From positions 62,001 to 126,000 of the forward strand of contig CAJTTG010000002.1 in the NCBI GenBank assembly GCA_910579185.1: a stretch of DNA of 64,000 nucleotides. The letters are read 5' to 3'. Both the position numbers and the translations under genes were made by a program. Under the pieces are notes generated by a model. That model saw only the letters and a list, made by a program, of their open reading frames with translations, was not told the DNA's origin and searched no databases. This stretch comes from an uncultured Muribaculaceae bacterium. GTDB taxonomy: Bacteria > Bacteroidota > Bacteroidia > Bacteroidales > Muribaculaceae. This document shows positions 25,391 to 34,250 of the stretch, piece by piece (the first letter of the stretch is position 1; every line of letters starts with the position of its first letter).

Positions 25391-26833
25391 TCATTTGGGA
25401 TTGGTCGGTTTTGCTGCGGCAGGAAGGCTGAATGTGAATTGCAGTCCGCCATTGTTGGCGTTGTCTACCTCAATCTCGCCGCCGAGTGCGGTAATGGTGC
25501 GGTGGACAATCGGCAGACCGAGCCCCATGCCCCCATTCTTGCGTGCCCGGCCCTGGTCTACGCGGTAGAAGAGATCGAAAAGCTGACTGAGATGTTCTTC
25601 TGCAACGCCTTTGCCGTTGTCGGAAAACGAGAAATAATGTTTCCCGTTCTCTTCCCGTAGCCATCGGAGGTCTATCGTGGTGCCGCCGGAATATTTTGCG
25701 GCATTGTGGATGAGGTTGAGCATTGCGTTTATAATCAGTGATTCGTGACCATGTACGCAGCAGTTGTCCGGAATTTCGTAGGAGAACTTCAAGGCTCCGG
25801 CGGTATGGCCGGCGTCTATGTCCTGTGCGAGCTGTGCTATGGTGTCGCGGAAATTGAAATCGGAGGTCTTTATTGTTTTATTGTTGTCGAGATGCGTAAT
25901 CTCGCTCACGGAATTGATCAACTCCGTGAGCCGGTCGGCATTCTGCTGGGCTCTGACAAGAAACCTGTGTCTGATATCATCGGGTATGCTGTCGTCGGCG
26001 AGCACCGTATCGAGATATCCTTTGATGATGCCGACAGGTGTCCTCAGCTCATGTTTCACGTTTTGGCTTATTTGCCGTTCGTGGCGCGTTTTTTCCTGCT
26101 CGGCATTAATCTTATCGCGGTAGAGAGTGACAAGATTTCTCGACACGTCGCCAAGTTCGTCCTTGGAGAAATGCCATGTGTCTATGTCGGGTATATGGTC
26201 GGTGGATATTGAGTTGGCGAAGTCGCGGAGGGCATATACGTCGCGGCACACGGCCTTTATGCCAATGAAAGAGATAACCGAAGATAAGATGGCGAGTACC
26301 AGAACCACTATCCATACCATTGGATCCGTACTCAGGAATGTCAGCACTTCTCCCTCGTAGGGGAGTGCGGCAAATGTGTAGATCTTGCCATCGGTGCTTG
26401 TCAATGCGCTGACCATACATTTGGTGCTGTCGATGGCCATGTTGCGCAGGGTGACACTTCTTTTGTCTCTGATCAGATTGGCGAGTTCCGGTATCGGATG
26501 TCCGTTATTGTCATGAAGAAGAATTGTTGTTTCTGGGTTGTCGGCAATCATATTGCCATTATTGTCATAGACTGTGAGTCGGAGTGGTTCGAGGGTTGTC
26601 TCCCCGGTGAACAGGCGGATGAAGTTTACGGTGTTCTGGAGATCTACGCCGCGTTCATACGCATCTATCACAGTGGCGTTGACATTGACCAATCTTGTCT
26701 GGAGATTGTCCATCTGGCGTCTTTTTTCGTGCATCACGGAATAGGTCATTGTGATGGCTATGATAACCCATAGCAGGCCGACCAAAGGGAAAAATAATTT
26801 CCAATGCAGTTTTATGATATGTTTTTTTGACAT
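25391..26833 (-). CDS. sensor histidine kinase, no adjacent response regulator
   Basis: A 480-residue inner-membrane kinase. TM1 at about 10-32, a periplasmic sensor region to about 165, TM2 at about 168-195 (WIVVLVLAILSSVISFIGIK), a HAMP-like linker, a HisKA box NVKHELRTPVGIIKGYLD with the phospho-accepting His near residue 261, then HATPase motifs (NLIHNAAKYSG, FSDNGKGVAEEHL, GGMGLGLPIVHRTI). It should autophosphorylate and pass phosphate to a response regulator, but neither neighbour (fabD, gpmI) is one, so the partner lies elsewhere. The signal sensed cannot be told. Confidence 0.92.
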   Translation of the reverse strand: MSKKHIIKLHWKLFFPLVGLLWVIIAITMTYSVMHEKRRQMDNLQTRLVNVNATVIDAYERGVDLQNTVNFIRLFTGETTLEPLRLTVYDNNGNMIADNPETTILLHDNNGHPIPELANLIRDKRSVTLRNMAIDSTKCMVSALTSTDGKIYTFAALPYEGEVLTFLSTDPMVWIVVLVLAILSSVISFIGIKAVCRDVYALRDFANSISTDHIPDIDTWHFSKDELGDVSRNLVTLYRDKINAEQEKTRHERQISQNVKHELRTPVGIIKGYLDTVLADDSIPDDIRHRFLVRAQQNADRLTELINSVSEITHLDNNKTIKTSDFNFRDTIAQLAQDIDAGHTAGALKFSYEIPDNCCVHGHESLIINAMLNLIHNAAKYSGGTTIDLRWLREENGKHYFSFSDNGKGVAEEHLSQLFDLFYRVDQGRARKNGGMGLGLPIVHRTITALGGEIEVDNANNGGLQFTFSLPAAAKPTNPK

Positions 26834-26877
26834 TGCGGACTGATTTGAATATCTGCGGATGAAATATATTGTATCTA

Positions 26878-26885
26878 CAAAGATA
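26878..26885 (-). promoter_or_regulatory. -7 element of the histidine kinase gene
   Basis: Minus-strand TATCTTTG, 45 nt before the kinase ATG at 26833. No -33 TTTG at standard spacing. Confidence 0.4.
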
Positions 26886-27111
26886 AGTCTTTTTGTCTTA
26901 AAATTGTTTTGACATCCGTTTAAAGCACTTCCCGTAGAAAGCAGTCGTTGTTTGTGCCTGAGATATTGGTGTAAGTTATTTGTAAGTGTGTGGATTGATA
27001 TTTTGCACGTTTTTCATGTTCTTTTTGTATCTCTCGTCTTGACTTCCGTTAACGTAACAATCTGATTAAAATATAAATCAGTGCATTCCGATGCAATTCC
27101 CAAAATAGGCA

Positions 27112-27142
27112 CAAAAAAAATTGATTGTCTCCCGACAATCAA
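27112..27142 (-). terminator. perfect hairpin with T8 tail in the gap
   Basis: TTGATTGTC (27121-27129), loop TCCC, GACAATCAA (27134-27142); on the minus strand it is followed by eight T. It is a textbook intrinsic terminator, yet gpmI already has a terminator 250 bp upstream, so it implies a separate short minus-strand transcript or a structured leader on the plus strand. Confidence 0.6.
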
Positions 27143-27168
27143 CCTTAGTTAACCTTAAATCTAATACC

Positions 27169-27231
27169 ATGAAAAACACATTGCAAAGTTATGTCTCTTT
27201 TGGATTGTGGCAAAATATTTTGATGAAATAA
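27169..27231 (+). CDS. possible 20-residue leader peptide
   Basis: The ATG at 27169 opens a frame MKNTLQSYVSFGLWQNILMK, then stop. It begins 26 nt after the hairpin, and its AAA-rich second codons are typical of Bacteroidetes starts. No gene follows in the same direction (gpmI is convergent), so it could be an orphan leader, a micropeptide or chance. Confidence 0.25.
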   Translation: MKNTLQSYVSFGLWQNILMK

Positions 27232-27392
27232 TTCATGTATTTAACATTATTTTACGCAGAATATCTGCTGTGGTATCTGTTTTGCTTGCTATTGTGTGTG
27301 AATTGTCTGTTTTTATTGGCAAAATGCTAATTATGGAGTGGGTGGTGTATGAGCTGTCTTTAAAACTCGATTCACACTTGTTAACAAATAAG

Positions 27393-27426
27393 ATGGGCTT
27401 CCATGATTGACATCATGGAAGCCCAT
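27393..27426 (-). terminator. gpmI terminator
   Basis: A perfect 15-bp stem (27393-27407 with 27412-27426) with tetraloop TGAC, just after the gpmI stop. The minus-strand tail is only moderately T-rich (CTTATTTG). Confidence 0.7.
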
Positions 27427-27443
27427 TGTAGGTCAGTTGGTTA

Positions 27444-28958
27444 TCAACCAATCAGTGAGTGTCCGGTCATCTCTTTCGGCTGGGGAAGACCCATGATTGA
27501 AAGGATGGTCGGTGCAACATCTGCCAGACGACCCGGCTCAACTTTAGCGTCTTTGCGTTCGGTTACGTAGATGCAGGGAACGGGATTGAGCGAATGGGCG
27601 GTGTTGGGTGTGCCGTCGGCGTTGATGGCGTTGTCGGCGTTGCCATGGTCGGCGATGATGATAACCTCATAGCCGGATTCTTTAGCGGCTTCAACAGTGT
27701 TCTTGACACATTCGTCAACAGCCTTAACGGCTTTTTCGATCGCTTCGTAGACACCGGTGTGTCCCACCATGTCGCCGTTGGCGTAGTTGACAACAATAAA
27801 GTCATATTTCTCTTCGTGGATGGCATCGACAAGTTTGTCGCATACTTCAAATGCGCTCATCTCGGGTTTGAGGTCGTAGGTGGCAACCTTGGGAGATGCA
27901 ACGAGGATTCGTTCTTCACCCTCGTAAGGAGCTTCGCGTCCGCCATTGAAGAAGAATGTCACATGGGCATATTTCTCTGTCTCCGCAATGTGGAGCTGTT
28001 TCTTGTCGAGGCTTGAAAGGTATTCGCCGAGGGTGTTGTCAACGTTCTCTTTGTTGAAAATGATATGGACTCCGGTAAATGATGCATCATAGGGGGTCAT
28101 GCAATAGTACTGGAGGTCGGGGATTGTCTTCATGTCGGCTTCAGGGATGTCGTGCTGGGTCAGGGCAACGGTCAGCTCTTTCGCACGGTCGTTGCGGTAG
28201 TTGAAGAAGATCACGGCGTCGCCCTCTTTGATTGTTCCGTCGACGGTTGAATTGTTGATCGGCTTGATGAACTCGTCGGTAACGTCGGCATCGTAGGATT
28301 CCTGCATGGCAGCTACCATGTCTGTTGCCTGTTTGCCTTCGCCTTTGACAAGAAGATCGTAGGCCACTTTGACGCGCTCCCAACGTTTGTCGCGGTCCAT
28401 AGCATAGTAGCGACCGACTATGGAGGCGATGACGCCCGATGATTTGGCGCAATGTTCCTGAAGTTCCTTGATGAATCCTATGCCGGAACGTGGGTCGGTG
28501 TCGCGGCCATCCATGAAGCAGTGGATATATACTTTCTCAAGGCCATAATGTTTGGCGATATCGCACAATGCGAACAAATGGTCGAGAGATGAGTGAACGC
28601 CACCATTGGAGGTCAGACCCATGAAGTGCATTGCTTTGCCGGTCTTCTGGGCGTATGAGAATGCGTCTTTTATTTCCGGGTTCTCAAGGATTGTGCCTTC
28701 TGAACATGCTTTGTTGATCTTCACGAGATCCTGATAGACAACGCGTCCGGCACCAATGTTGAGATGGCCTACTTCCGAGTTGCCCATCTGTCCGTCGGGC
28801 AGACCTACGTTCTCTCCGCTCGCCTGGAGTTCGGAGTGTGGATATGTGGACATGAGGTAGTCCCAATAGGGTGTCGGGGTGGAATAGATCACGTCGCCTT
28901 TGCTGTGGTTGCCGATTCCCCATCCGTCGAGAATCATCAGTAATGCTTTTTTAGCCAT
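27444..28958 (-). CDS. gpmI: phosphoglycerate mutase, cofactor-independent
   Basis: A 504-residue cytoplasmic glycolytic enzyme interconverting 3- and 2-phosphoglycerate with two manganese ions. It starts KKALLMILDGWGIGNHSKGD (metal-binding Asp), has QMGNSEVGHLNIGAGRVVYQ with the phospho-serine of the NSEVGH motif, and ends with NYANGDMVGHTGVYEAIEKA and IIIADHGNADNAIN, which carry further metal ligands. Length is normal. A TAACTTTG box lies 44 nt upstream. Confidence 0.97.
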   Translation of the reverse strand: MAKKALLMILDGWGIGNHSKGDVIYSTPTPYWDYLMSTYPHSELQASGENVGLPDGQMGNSEVGHLNIGAGRVVYQDLVKINKACSEGTILENPEIKDAFSYAQKTGKAMHFMGLTSNGGVHSSLDHLFALCDIAKHYGLEKVYIHCFMDGRDTDPRSGIGFIKELQEHCAKSSGVIASIVGRYYAMDRDKRWERVKVAYDLLVKGEGKQATDMVAAMQESYDADVTDEFIKPINNSTVDGTIKEGDAVIFFNYRNDRAKELTVALTQHDIPEADMKTIPDLQYYCMTPYDASFTGVHIIFNKENVDNTLGEYLSSLDKKQLHIAETEKYAHVTFFFNGGREAPYEGEERILVASPKVATYDLKPEMSAFEVCDKLVDAIHEEKYDFIVVNYANGDMVGHTGVYEAIEKAVKAVDECVKNTVEAAKESGYEVIIIADHGNADNAINADGTPNTAHSLNPVPCIYVTERKDAKVEPGRLADVAPTILSIMGLPQPKEMTGHSLIG

Positions 28959-29001
28959 GATGTTTATATTTTATTAAGTGTATGTTTTCTATATTCAGAT
29001 G

Positions 29002-29009
29002 CAAAGTTA
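29002..29009 (-). promoter_or_regulatory. -7 element of gpmI
   Basis: Minus-strand TAACTTTG, 44 nt before the gpmI ATG at 28958; back-to-back with a plus-strand box for the next gene. Confidence 0.5.
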
Positions 29010-29023
29010 ATGAAAAATTTGTG

Positions 29024-29031
29024 TACCTTTG
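29024..29031 (+). promoter_or_regulatory. -7 element of the beta-barrel gene
   Basis: TACCTTTG, 20 nt before the ATG at 29051, giving a leader of about 15 nt. Confidence 0.5.
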
Positions 29032-29050
29032 CCGGAAATTGTGATAACTT

Positions 29051-29674
29051 ATGAAAAAGAGCATAGTTTCGGCTTTAATTATATTGGTGGCATTTATCGG
29101 AAGTTTCAAGGCTTCGGCGGAATTCCGCTACGGACCGATGGTTGGCGGTAATGTCACGAGTCTTAGCTTCAAGCAGGATCTGGCGGCTGTGGATAAAAGC
29201 GTGGGCTATTCCGCAGGTATCGTCGGCGAGATGATGTTTCCCGGCATCGGATTTGGTATTGATCTGGGACTGTTCTATGAGCAGCGCGGCGCGACGGTTC
29301 ATCTGAACGATTGGCCTATATGGCAGCATCAGAATATCTGGTCGCCTCAGCGCACATATCTCCACTATGCGGTGATCCCTATTCACCTGCGTTTCAAGTA
29401 CACCAATCTTGGCGGTTTTGAGGACACTCTCGCGCCGTTTGTGTTCGCCGGTCCTTCTGTAGGTTTCCTGCTTGGTCACAGCAAGGTGGATTGCTTCAGC
29501 TATCCGTTTGGTGAGCTTGGCGTTGATTTCGGCATTGGTGCGGAGATCAAGCGCAACTGGCAGGTATCCGCAAGCTATAATCTCGGGTTTACGTATGCTC
29601 TGAAGGATAAGATCCTCACTAACTATTCGGCACGTAACCGCACATGGTCGCTTCGTGTGGCCTACTTCTTCTGA
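29051..29674 (+). CDS. outer-membrane beta-barrel protein (PorT/OmpW-like)
   Basis: A 207-residue exported protein. A signal peptide (MKKSIVSALIILVAFIGSFK, ending ASA) is followed by alternating hydrophobic strands: FRYGPMVGGNVTSLSFKQ, VGYSAGIVGEMMFPGIGFGI, YLHYAVIPIHLRFKY and the closing strand RTWSLRVAYFF, which ends in the aromatic residue recognised by the Bam machinery. This is the eight-stranded porin-like family common in Bacteroidetes; function unknown. Its 3' end overlaps the convergent mscS-like gene by 13 bp. Confidence 0.8.
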   Translation: MKKSIVSALIILVAFIGSFKASAEFRYGPMVGGNVTSLSFKQDLAAVDKSVGYSAGIVGEMMFPGIGFGIDLGLFYEQRGATVHLNDWPIWQHQNIWSPQRTYLHYAVIPIHLRFKYTNLGGFEDTLAPFVFAGPSVGFLLGHSKVDCFSYPFGELGVDFGIGAEIKRNWQVSASYNLGFTYALKDKILTNYSARNRTWSLRVAYFF

Positions 29675-30972
29675 TCATCCGGCGTTGATGCCTGAAGAGA
29701 GGCGGCTGTCTTTGACAGTGATTTGACGTCGAGACCTGAAGGTGCGTTGTAGAGACGGAGTCCGAATTTCGGGGCTACAGCTGCAATATGTTCGAAAATT
29801 TCGCTTTGGACTGCCTCATAGGCGGTCCATGCTGTTGTTGTGTAGCAGTAGATCTGCAGCGGCATGCCGTTGGCATCAGGTGTCATTATTCTGACAAGGA
29901 TCTGCTGGTCGGTGCCGATCAATGGATGATTGAGCAGATAATGGCACATATAGGCGCGTAGCAGACCGAGATTGGTCTGGGTAGTGCCGTTGACGCATGC
30001 CAGCCCCGGATCGTAGAATTGTCCGGATGTCTTCACTTTGTTGATGAATTGCTGCATTCCCGGCAATGAAGATATACCGGCGATCATTTCGTCAGAAGCG
30101 GGAACAACGGAATCGACATCGAAAATTACCGATCGGCTGATCAGACGGTAGCCGCTGTCCGACATTCCGCGCCAGTTCTGGAATGAAGTGCTGACAAGAG
30201 TGTAGGGAGGGAGTGTGACTATTGTGTTGTCCCAGTTCTGCACCTTGACGGCTGTCAGCGACATGTCAGTGACAATACCGTTGGCTATGGTCGAAGGTAC
30301 GACGATCCAGTCGCCTATCCTGACCATGTCGTTCTGCGACAGCTGGATTCCGGCAACGAACCCGAGTATGCTGTCCTTGAATATCAACATCAGGACAGTC
30401 GCGAACGCACCTAAACCTGTCAGCAACACGGCCGGTGACTTTCCTATCAGGACTGATCCGATGACTATTGCCGATATTATCCAGACTATTCCGATGCAAA
30501 GATTGCGGATGCCAGCCAATGGCAGATTCTTGGTGTTCTCACGGGCGTTGTAACGTTCCCAGATAAAACCGATAACGGCGTTGATGGCTACCGTTATGGT
30601 GATTATAAGATAGATCACAACCCCGACGCGGAATAGATGGAGCAGGGTCGACGAGCTATCGAATGCAAATGGCAGCAATCCGAGAATCACCAGCGGAGGT
30701 ATGATATGCGAACAGCGTTGGAGTATATGATGATTAAGGAGGGAGTCTCCGATCTCGGTATGGCGCCATGCCACGATCTTGCGTGTGACCCACAGGATGA
30801 TTTTTCTGATGACCCAGCCGAGAAGGAGGGCTACGCCGACTATCGCTGCGACATAGATTATTTCCTCGATATGTTCGTCATGGCTCAGTCCGATGTGGTT
30901 GAGCATATTTCTGATGGTGGAGAGAAGCCAAGTGGCCACTTGATGTGACGGAATAAGTGAAACGGTGATCAT
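29662..30972 (-). CDS. MscS-family mechanosensitive channel
   Basis: A 436-residue inner-membrane protein. Several N-terminal membrane segments (to about residue 190) lead to the pore helix SPAVLLTGLGAFATVLMLIF and then the MscS beta domain: SILGFVAGIQLSQNDMVRIG, DWIVVPSTIANGIVTDMSLT and TIVTLPPYTLVSTSFQNW. The longer N-terminal part and DxW(I/V) segment fit the YbdG/MscM-like subgroup. It releases osmolytes on hypo-osmotic shock. Its 3' end overlaps the opposite-strand barrel gene by 13 bp. Confidence 0.92.
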   Translation of the reverse strand: MITVSLIPSHQVATWLLSTIRNMLNHIGLSHDEHIEEIIYVAAIVGVALLLGWVIRKIILWVTRKIVAWRHTEIGDSLLNHHILQRCSHIIPPLVILGLLPFAFDSSSTLLHLFRVGVVIYLIITITVAINAVIGFIWERYNARENTKNLPLAGIRNLCIGIVWIISAIVIGSVLIGKSPAVLLTGLGAFATVLMLIFKDSILGFVAGIQLSQNDMVRIGDWIVVPSTIANGIVTDMSLTAVKVQNWDNTIVTLPPYTLVSTSFQNWRGMSDSGYRLISRSVIFDVDSVVPASDEMIAGISSLPGMQQFINKVKTSGQFYDPGLACVNGTTQTNLGLLRAYMCHYLLNHPLIGTDQQILVRIMTPDANGMPLQIYCYTTTAWTAYEAVQSEIFEHIAAVAPKFGLRLYNAPSGLDVKSLSKTAASLQASTPDDQKK

Positions 30973-31028
30973 AGTTGAATCCTTTTTGAATCTTAACGCC
31001 CGGGAAGTTCTAATTGTTTATCGAAAAA

Positions 31029-31059
31029 TTGCCATCATCGGTCGGTTTGATTAACTTTG
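31029..31059 (+). promoter_or_regulatory. promoter of the anSME gene
   Basis: TTG at 31029-31031, 20 nt, then TAACTTTG at 31052-31059. The ATG at 31069 is only 9 nt past the box, so the leader would be about 5 nt. Confidence 0.6.
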
Positions 31060-31068
31060 TGCAAGTAT

Positions 31069-32298
31069 ATGGACGTAGAAAATTCTTTCGATAATCAGGC
31101 TGTGCCTGCCAACCCGTTCGGCGCTATAATGTATCTTATGGCTAAGCCGGTCGGGTCGCAGTGTAATCTGCGGTGTGAATATTGCTATTATCTTGAAAAG
31201 GGAGAACCGGGATCGCGTCAGCTGATGGACGACAATACTCTGGAAGTATTCATCCGGCAGTATATCGAGGCTTCCACTTTGCCGGAGATCGTTTTTACAT
31301 GGCATGGCGGAGAGGCTATGCTCCGCCCGGTGGAATTTTATGAGAAGGTTCTCAGGTTTCAGAAAATGTATGGGCGCGGACGGTCGATTGTCAACTGTCT
31401 CCAGACAAACGGAACCCTGATTACGGAGCGTTGGGCGAAATTTCTACGCGATAACGGTTGGCTTGTCGGCGTCTCGATTGACGGGCCGGAGGATTTCCAC
31501 GATGAGTATCGGCGAGCGGCAGGTGGGAAGCCTACGTTTCTTTCGGTGATGCGTGGGATCCGTATGTTGCAGCGCTATGGCGTTGAATGGAACGCAATGG
31601 CTGTTGTCAATGACTATAATGTTGAAGATCCGGAAGAGTTCTATGATTTTTTCAAGCGGATCGGGGCGCGGTATATTCAGTTCACTCCCATCGTGGAAAG
31701 ACGTAGAGCCGACGGACGCCTTGCTGCGGTAGGCGAGGAAGGCACGCTGACGCCTCATAGCGTGACTCCTTCTCAATGGGGCGAATTCCTGTGCCGTCTG
31801 TTCGACAGGTGGGTCAGGAATGATGTCGGTCACACGTATGTGCAGATTTTTGATGCCACGCTTGCCCGGTGGGTAGGTGTGCAGCCGGGAGTGTGCTCAA
31901 TGTCGGATGTCTGCGGCCATGCCGGTGTGGTGGATTTTAATGGTGACGTATATTCCTGCGACCACTTTGTGTTTCCGGAATATAAACTGGGAAATATCCA
32001 CTCATCTACAATCATCGGGATGATGACGGATCCGCGTCAACATGCATTCGGTGCGGCCAAGCGTGGATCGTTGCCTCGCCAATGCCTTGAGTGCCGGTTC
32101 ACGGATATTTGCAATGGGGAATGCCCGAAAAACCGTTTCGCGGAGACTGCCGACGGAGAGAAGGGGCTTAACTATCTATGCGAGGGCTATAGACGTTTTT
32201 TTGCTCATGTGGCTCCATACATGGATTTCATGGCGGCAGAATTGGCTGCCGGACGTCCGCCGGCCAATGTCATGACTCAATTTACCCCTCGGCGATGA
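31069..32298 (+). CDS. anaerobic sulfatase-maturating radical SAM enzyme
   Basis: About 409 residues, cytoplasmic. It converts the active-site Ser or Cys of sulfatases to formylglycine. The radical SAM cluster motif CNLRCEYC uses Cys32, 36 and 39; the SPASM region with auxiliary-cluster cysteines follows (CSMSDVCGHAGVV, YSCDHFV, CLECRFTDICNGECPKNRF). These match the anSME family closely. No sulfatase gene lies in the window, so its clients are elsewhere; in gut Bacteroidales these are mostly mucin and glycosaminoglycan sulfatases. I start at the ATG at 31069; a TTG 12 nt upstream overlaps the -7 box. Confidence 0.92.
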   Translation: MDVENSFDNQAVPANPFGAIMYLMAKPVGSQCNLRCEYCYYLEKGEPGSRQLMDDNTLEVFIRQYIEASTLPEIVFTWHGGEAMLRPVEFYEKVLRFQKMYGRGRSIVNCLQTNGTLITERWAKFLRDNGWLVGVSIDGPEDFHDEYRRAAGGKPTFLSVMRGIRMLQRYGVEWNAMAVVNDYNVEDPEEFYDFFKRIGARYIQFTPIVERRRADGRLAAVGEEGTLTPHSVTPSQWGEFLCRLFDRWVRNDVGHTYVQIFDATLARWVGVQPGVCSMSDVCGHAGVVDFNGDVYSCDHFVFPEYKLGNIHSSTIIGMMTDPRQHAFGAAKRGSLPRQCLECRFTDICNGECPKNRFAETADGEKGLNYLCEGYRRFFAHVAPYMDFMAAELAAGRPPANVMTQFTPRR

Positions 32299-32340
32299 CG
32301 TGTCTCTATGTGTCCCACATGGAACATGGCTGTGATTCGG

Positions 32341-32793
32341 TTATGATTCTTCATCGTCAAGGAAATCGTCGTCGAAATCGAAATCCCAACCCATATCGTC
32401 GGAAGATTCATAAGCTTCCTGTGTGAATCGTGACAACTCGCGGCCTTCGCGTTTGGTCGGTCGGCCAAGGCCTTTGCGCCGGTCAATGAATCCGCTGATC
32501 TTGACAATCTCAAGCAGGTCGAGTTCGCTGCGCGGAGTGATGTTCTCCATGTATTCGGGTACAAGTTTCGCGCCAAGACGGTTTTCCGTCAGGGCAAGCA
32601 CCCGGAAAGAATAGGTCACCGGCGGCTTGCGCACTTTCACTATGTCTCCTACTTTGACCATGCGCGCCGGTTTTGCTATTGCATCTCCGAGACTGACACG
32701 GCCTTTCTTACAGGCATCAGTGGCAATGGTGCGTGTCTTGAAGATTCGCACTGCCCATAGCCATTTATCTATCCTGACTTCTGATTTTGCCAT
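32341..32793 (-). CDS. S4-domain RNA-binding protein (Hsp15-like)
   Basis: A 150-residue cytoplasmic protein. The S4 domain is at the N-terminus (VRIDKWLWAVRIFKTRTIAT, then ACKKGRVSLGD and VKVGDIVKVRK). Hsp15-type proteins bind stalled 50S subunits with attached peptidyl-tRNA. The C-terminus is very acidic (WDFDFDDDFLDDEES). It is the last gene of the rplY-pth operon, which fits a role in ribosome rescue. Confidence 0.88.
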   Translation of the reverse strand: MAKSEVRIDKWLWAVRIFKTRTIATDACKKGRVSLGDAIAKPARMVKVGDIVKVRKPPVTYSFRVLALTENRLGAKLVPEYMENITPRSELDLLEIVKISGFIDRRKGLGRPTKREGRELSRFTQEAYESSDDMGWDFDFDDDFLDDEES

Positions 32794-32818
32794 TGTGGTT
32801 ACGTGTGTGGGGGGAGGC

Positions 32819-33382
32819 TTATTTGTTGTTGAACTGGTTCATTGCGGTAGCAGCCCCGGCGAGACAATATGTCTTGATGGCATCGATGGCCACGTCAATA
32901 CGGGCCGGGAGTGTGAGCCGTTGCTCAGTGGTGAAGCGGCCGAGTACGTAGTCGATCTGACATCCGCGTGGGAAATCGTTACCTATGCCGAAACGCAGAC
33001 GCGGATAGGCATCTGTGCCGAGCATCTGTGCAATGTTTTTCAGTCCGTTGTGGCCTGCATCGCTGCCGCGCATTTTCAGCCGGATTGCTCCGAATGGCAA
33101 CGCAAGGTCATCGACCAGAACGAGGATGTGGTCAATATCCACGCCCTCTTTCTCTTTCCAATAGCGGACGGCGTTTCCGCTGAGGTTCATGTAGGTGGAA
33201 GGCTTTAGCAACACGAGTTGCTTGTTCTTCAATCTCATCCGTGCCACGTCGCCGTAGCGTTCGGTTGAAAAAGAGATATTGGATGCCTCGGCTAAGGCAT
33301 CCAATATCATAAAGCCTATATTGTGACGGGTGTTGCGGTATTCGTCGCCGATGTTACCCAACCCCACGATCAAATATTTCAT
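32819..33382 (-). CDS. pth: peptidyl-tRNA hydrolase
   Basis: A 187-residue cytoplasmic enzyme that frees tRNA from prematurely released peptidyl-tRNA. VGLGNIGDEYRNTRHNIGFM carries the conserved Asn and catalytic His; LVDDLALPFGAIRLKMRGSD holds the catalytic Asp; AGHNGLKNI follows. Normal length. It sits between rplY (64 bp upstream) and the Hsp15-like gene (25 bp downstream), a common bacterial order. Confidence 0.96.
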   Translation of the reverse strand: MKYLIVGLGNIGDEYRNTRHNIGFMILDALAEASNISFSTERYGDVARMRLKNKQLVLLKPSTYMNLSGNAVRYWKEKEGVDIDHILVLVDDLALPFGAIRLKMRGSDAGHNGLKNIAQMLGTDAYPRLRFGIGNDFPRGCQIDYVLGRFTTEQRLTLPARIDVAIDAIKTYCLAGAATAMNQFNNK

Positions 33383-33446
33383 GTGTTATGGGTTTTTATC
33401 ACAGTTTGAGGCTGTCTTGTTTATCCGGCCATCAGGACCGGAGTGA

Positions 33447-34097
33447 TTATTTTGCAGCGTTGGCTGCGGCACCACGTGCGGCACGTGTCAGCTGTACGGC
33501 GCAGACAACGGCGTTCTTGGCGTTCATCAGTTCAAGACCTTCGAAGTGGAGTTCGCCGATCTGGAGAGTCTTGCCGAGGCCGAGGTTGTCAACGTTGATA
33601 ACAACACGTTCGGGGATTTCAGTATAGATAGCTTTAACTTTGATCTTCTTCATGGAGAGGGTCAGCTTACCACCGGCTTTAACACCTTCGGCGTGGCCTT
33701 CGATCTTGACAGGAACTTCGATGGTTACGGGTTTCTTGTCGTTTACTTCAAGAAGGTCCATGTGGAGGATAGTGTCCTTTACGGGGTGGAACTGAAGATC
33801 TTTCAGCACTGCCATGCGCTTTTCGCCATGGATGTTGAGCTCGATTGCGAAGATATCGGGAGTGTAGACCAAGTTGCGCACTGCATCCTGAGTAACGGTG
33901 AGGTCTGTTGTGATAAGACCTTTGCCATTGCCGATCTCTACGATCTTTTCGCCTTCGCGAAGGGTGCCGGTGTAGGGAAGTGTGAACACTTCGCCGCCGT
34001 TAAGCACAACGGGGATCTTGTTTTCTTTACGGAGTTCTTTTGCGGCTTTCTTGCCGAGGTTGGTGCGGGGTTCTGCCGCGAGCTGGTAAGTTTTCAT
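33447..34097 (-). CDS. rplY: 50S ribosomal protein L25/Ctc
   Basis: A 216-residue protein of the long Ctc type: an N-terminal 5S rRNA-binding L25 domain (LAAEPRTNLGKKAAKELRKE) and a C-terminal TL5-like beta domain (VEVPVKIEGHAEGVKAGGKL). The last residues are Ala-rich (RAARGAAANAAK). First gene of the rplY-pth-Hsp15 operon, with a TAACTTTG box about 90 nt upstream. Confidence 0.95.
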   Translation of the reverse strand: MKTYQLAAEPRTNLGKKAAKELRKENKIPVVLNGGEVFTLPYTGTLREGEKIVEIGNGKGLITTDLTVTQDAVRNLVYTPDIFAIELNIHGEKRMAVLKDLQFHPVKDTILHMDLLEVNDKKPVTIEVPVKIEGHAEGVKAGGKLTLSMKKIKVKAIYTEIPERVVINVDNLGLGKTLQIGELHFEGLELMNAKNAVVCAVQLTRAARGAAANAAK

Positions 34098-34185
34098 TCT
34101 GAAACTTGTTTGAAATGTGTTACTAAAAATTAAGTTTTGGTGCTCCTTAATTTCCCATCACACGAGGGATGCTAAAAAGCGACTG

Positions 34186-34193
34186 CAAAGTTA
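34186..34193 (-). promoter_or_regulatory. -7 element of the rplY operon
   Basis: Minus-strand TAACTTTG, 89 nt before the rplY ATG at 34097. Confidence 0.45.
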
Positions 34194-34250
34194 CTGTTTT
34201 TATTCGAGTTTTCCAATCTGTTTGTTGCAGATCCTGAAAAAATATTTGAA

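Larger units (their letters stand above)
26834..27443. other. 610-bp AT-rich gap between the histidine kinase gene and gpmI
   Basis: Both flanking genes read leftwards. The gap holds a -7-like box for the kinase (26878-26885), a perfect U-tailed hairpin (27112-27142), a 20-codon ORF starting at 27169 on the plus strand, and the gpmI terminator (27393-27426). A 67-codon frame at 27207-27410 has no coding character. I see no tRNA. Confidence 0.6.

Noticed and set aside
27207..27410. 67-codon gene on the plus strand
   Set aside because: AT-rich, no recognisable domain, overlaps the small ORF and the gpmI terminator; not convincing.
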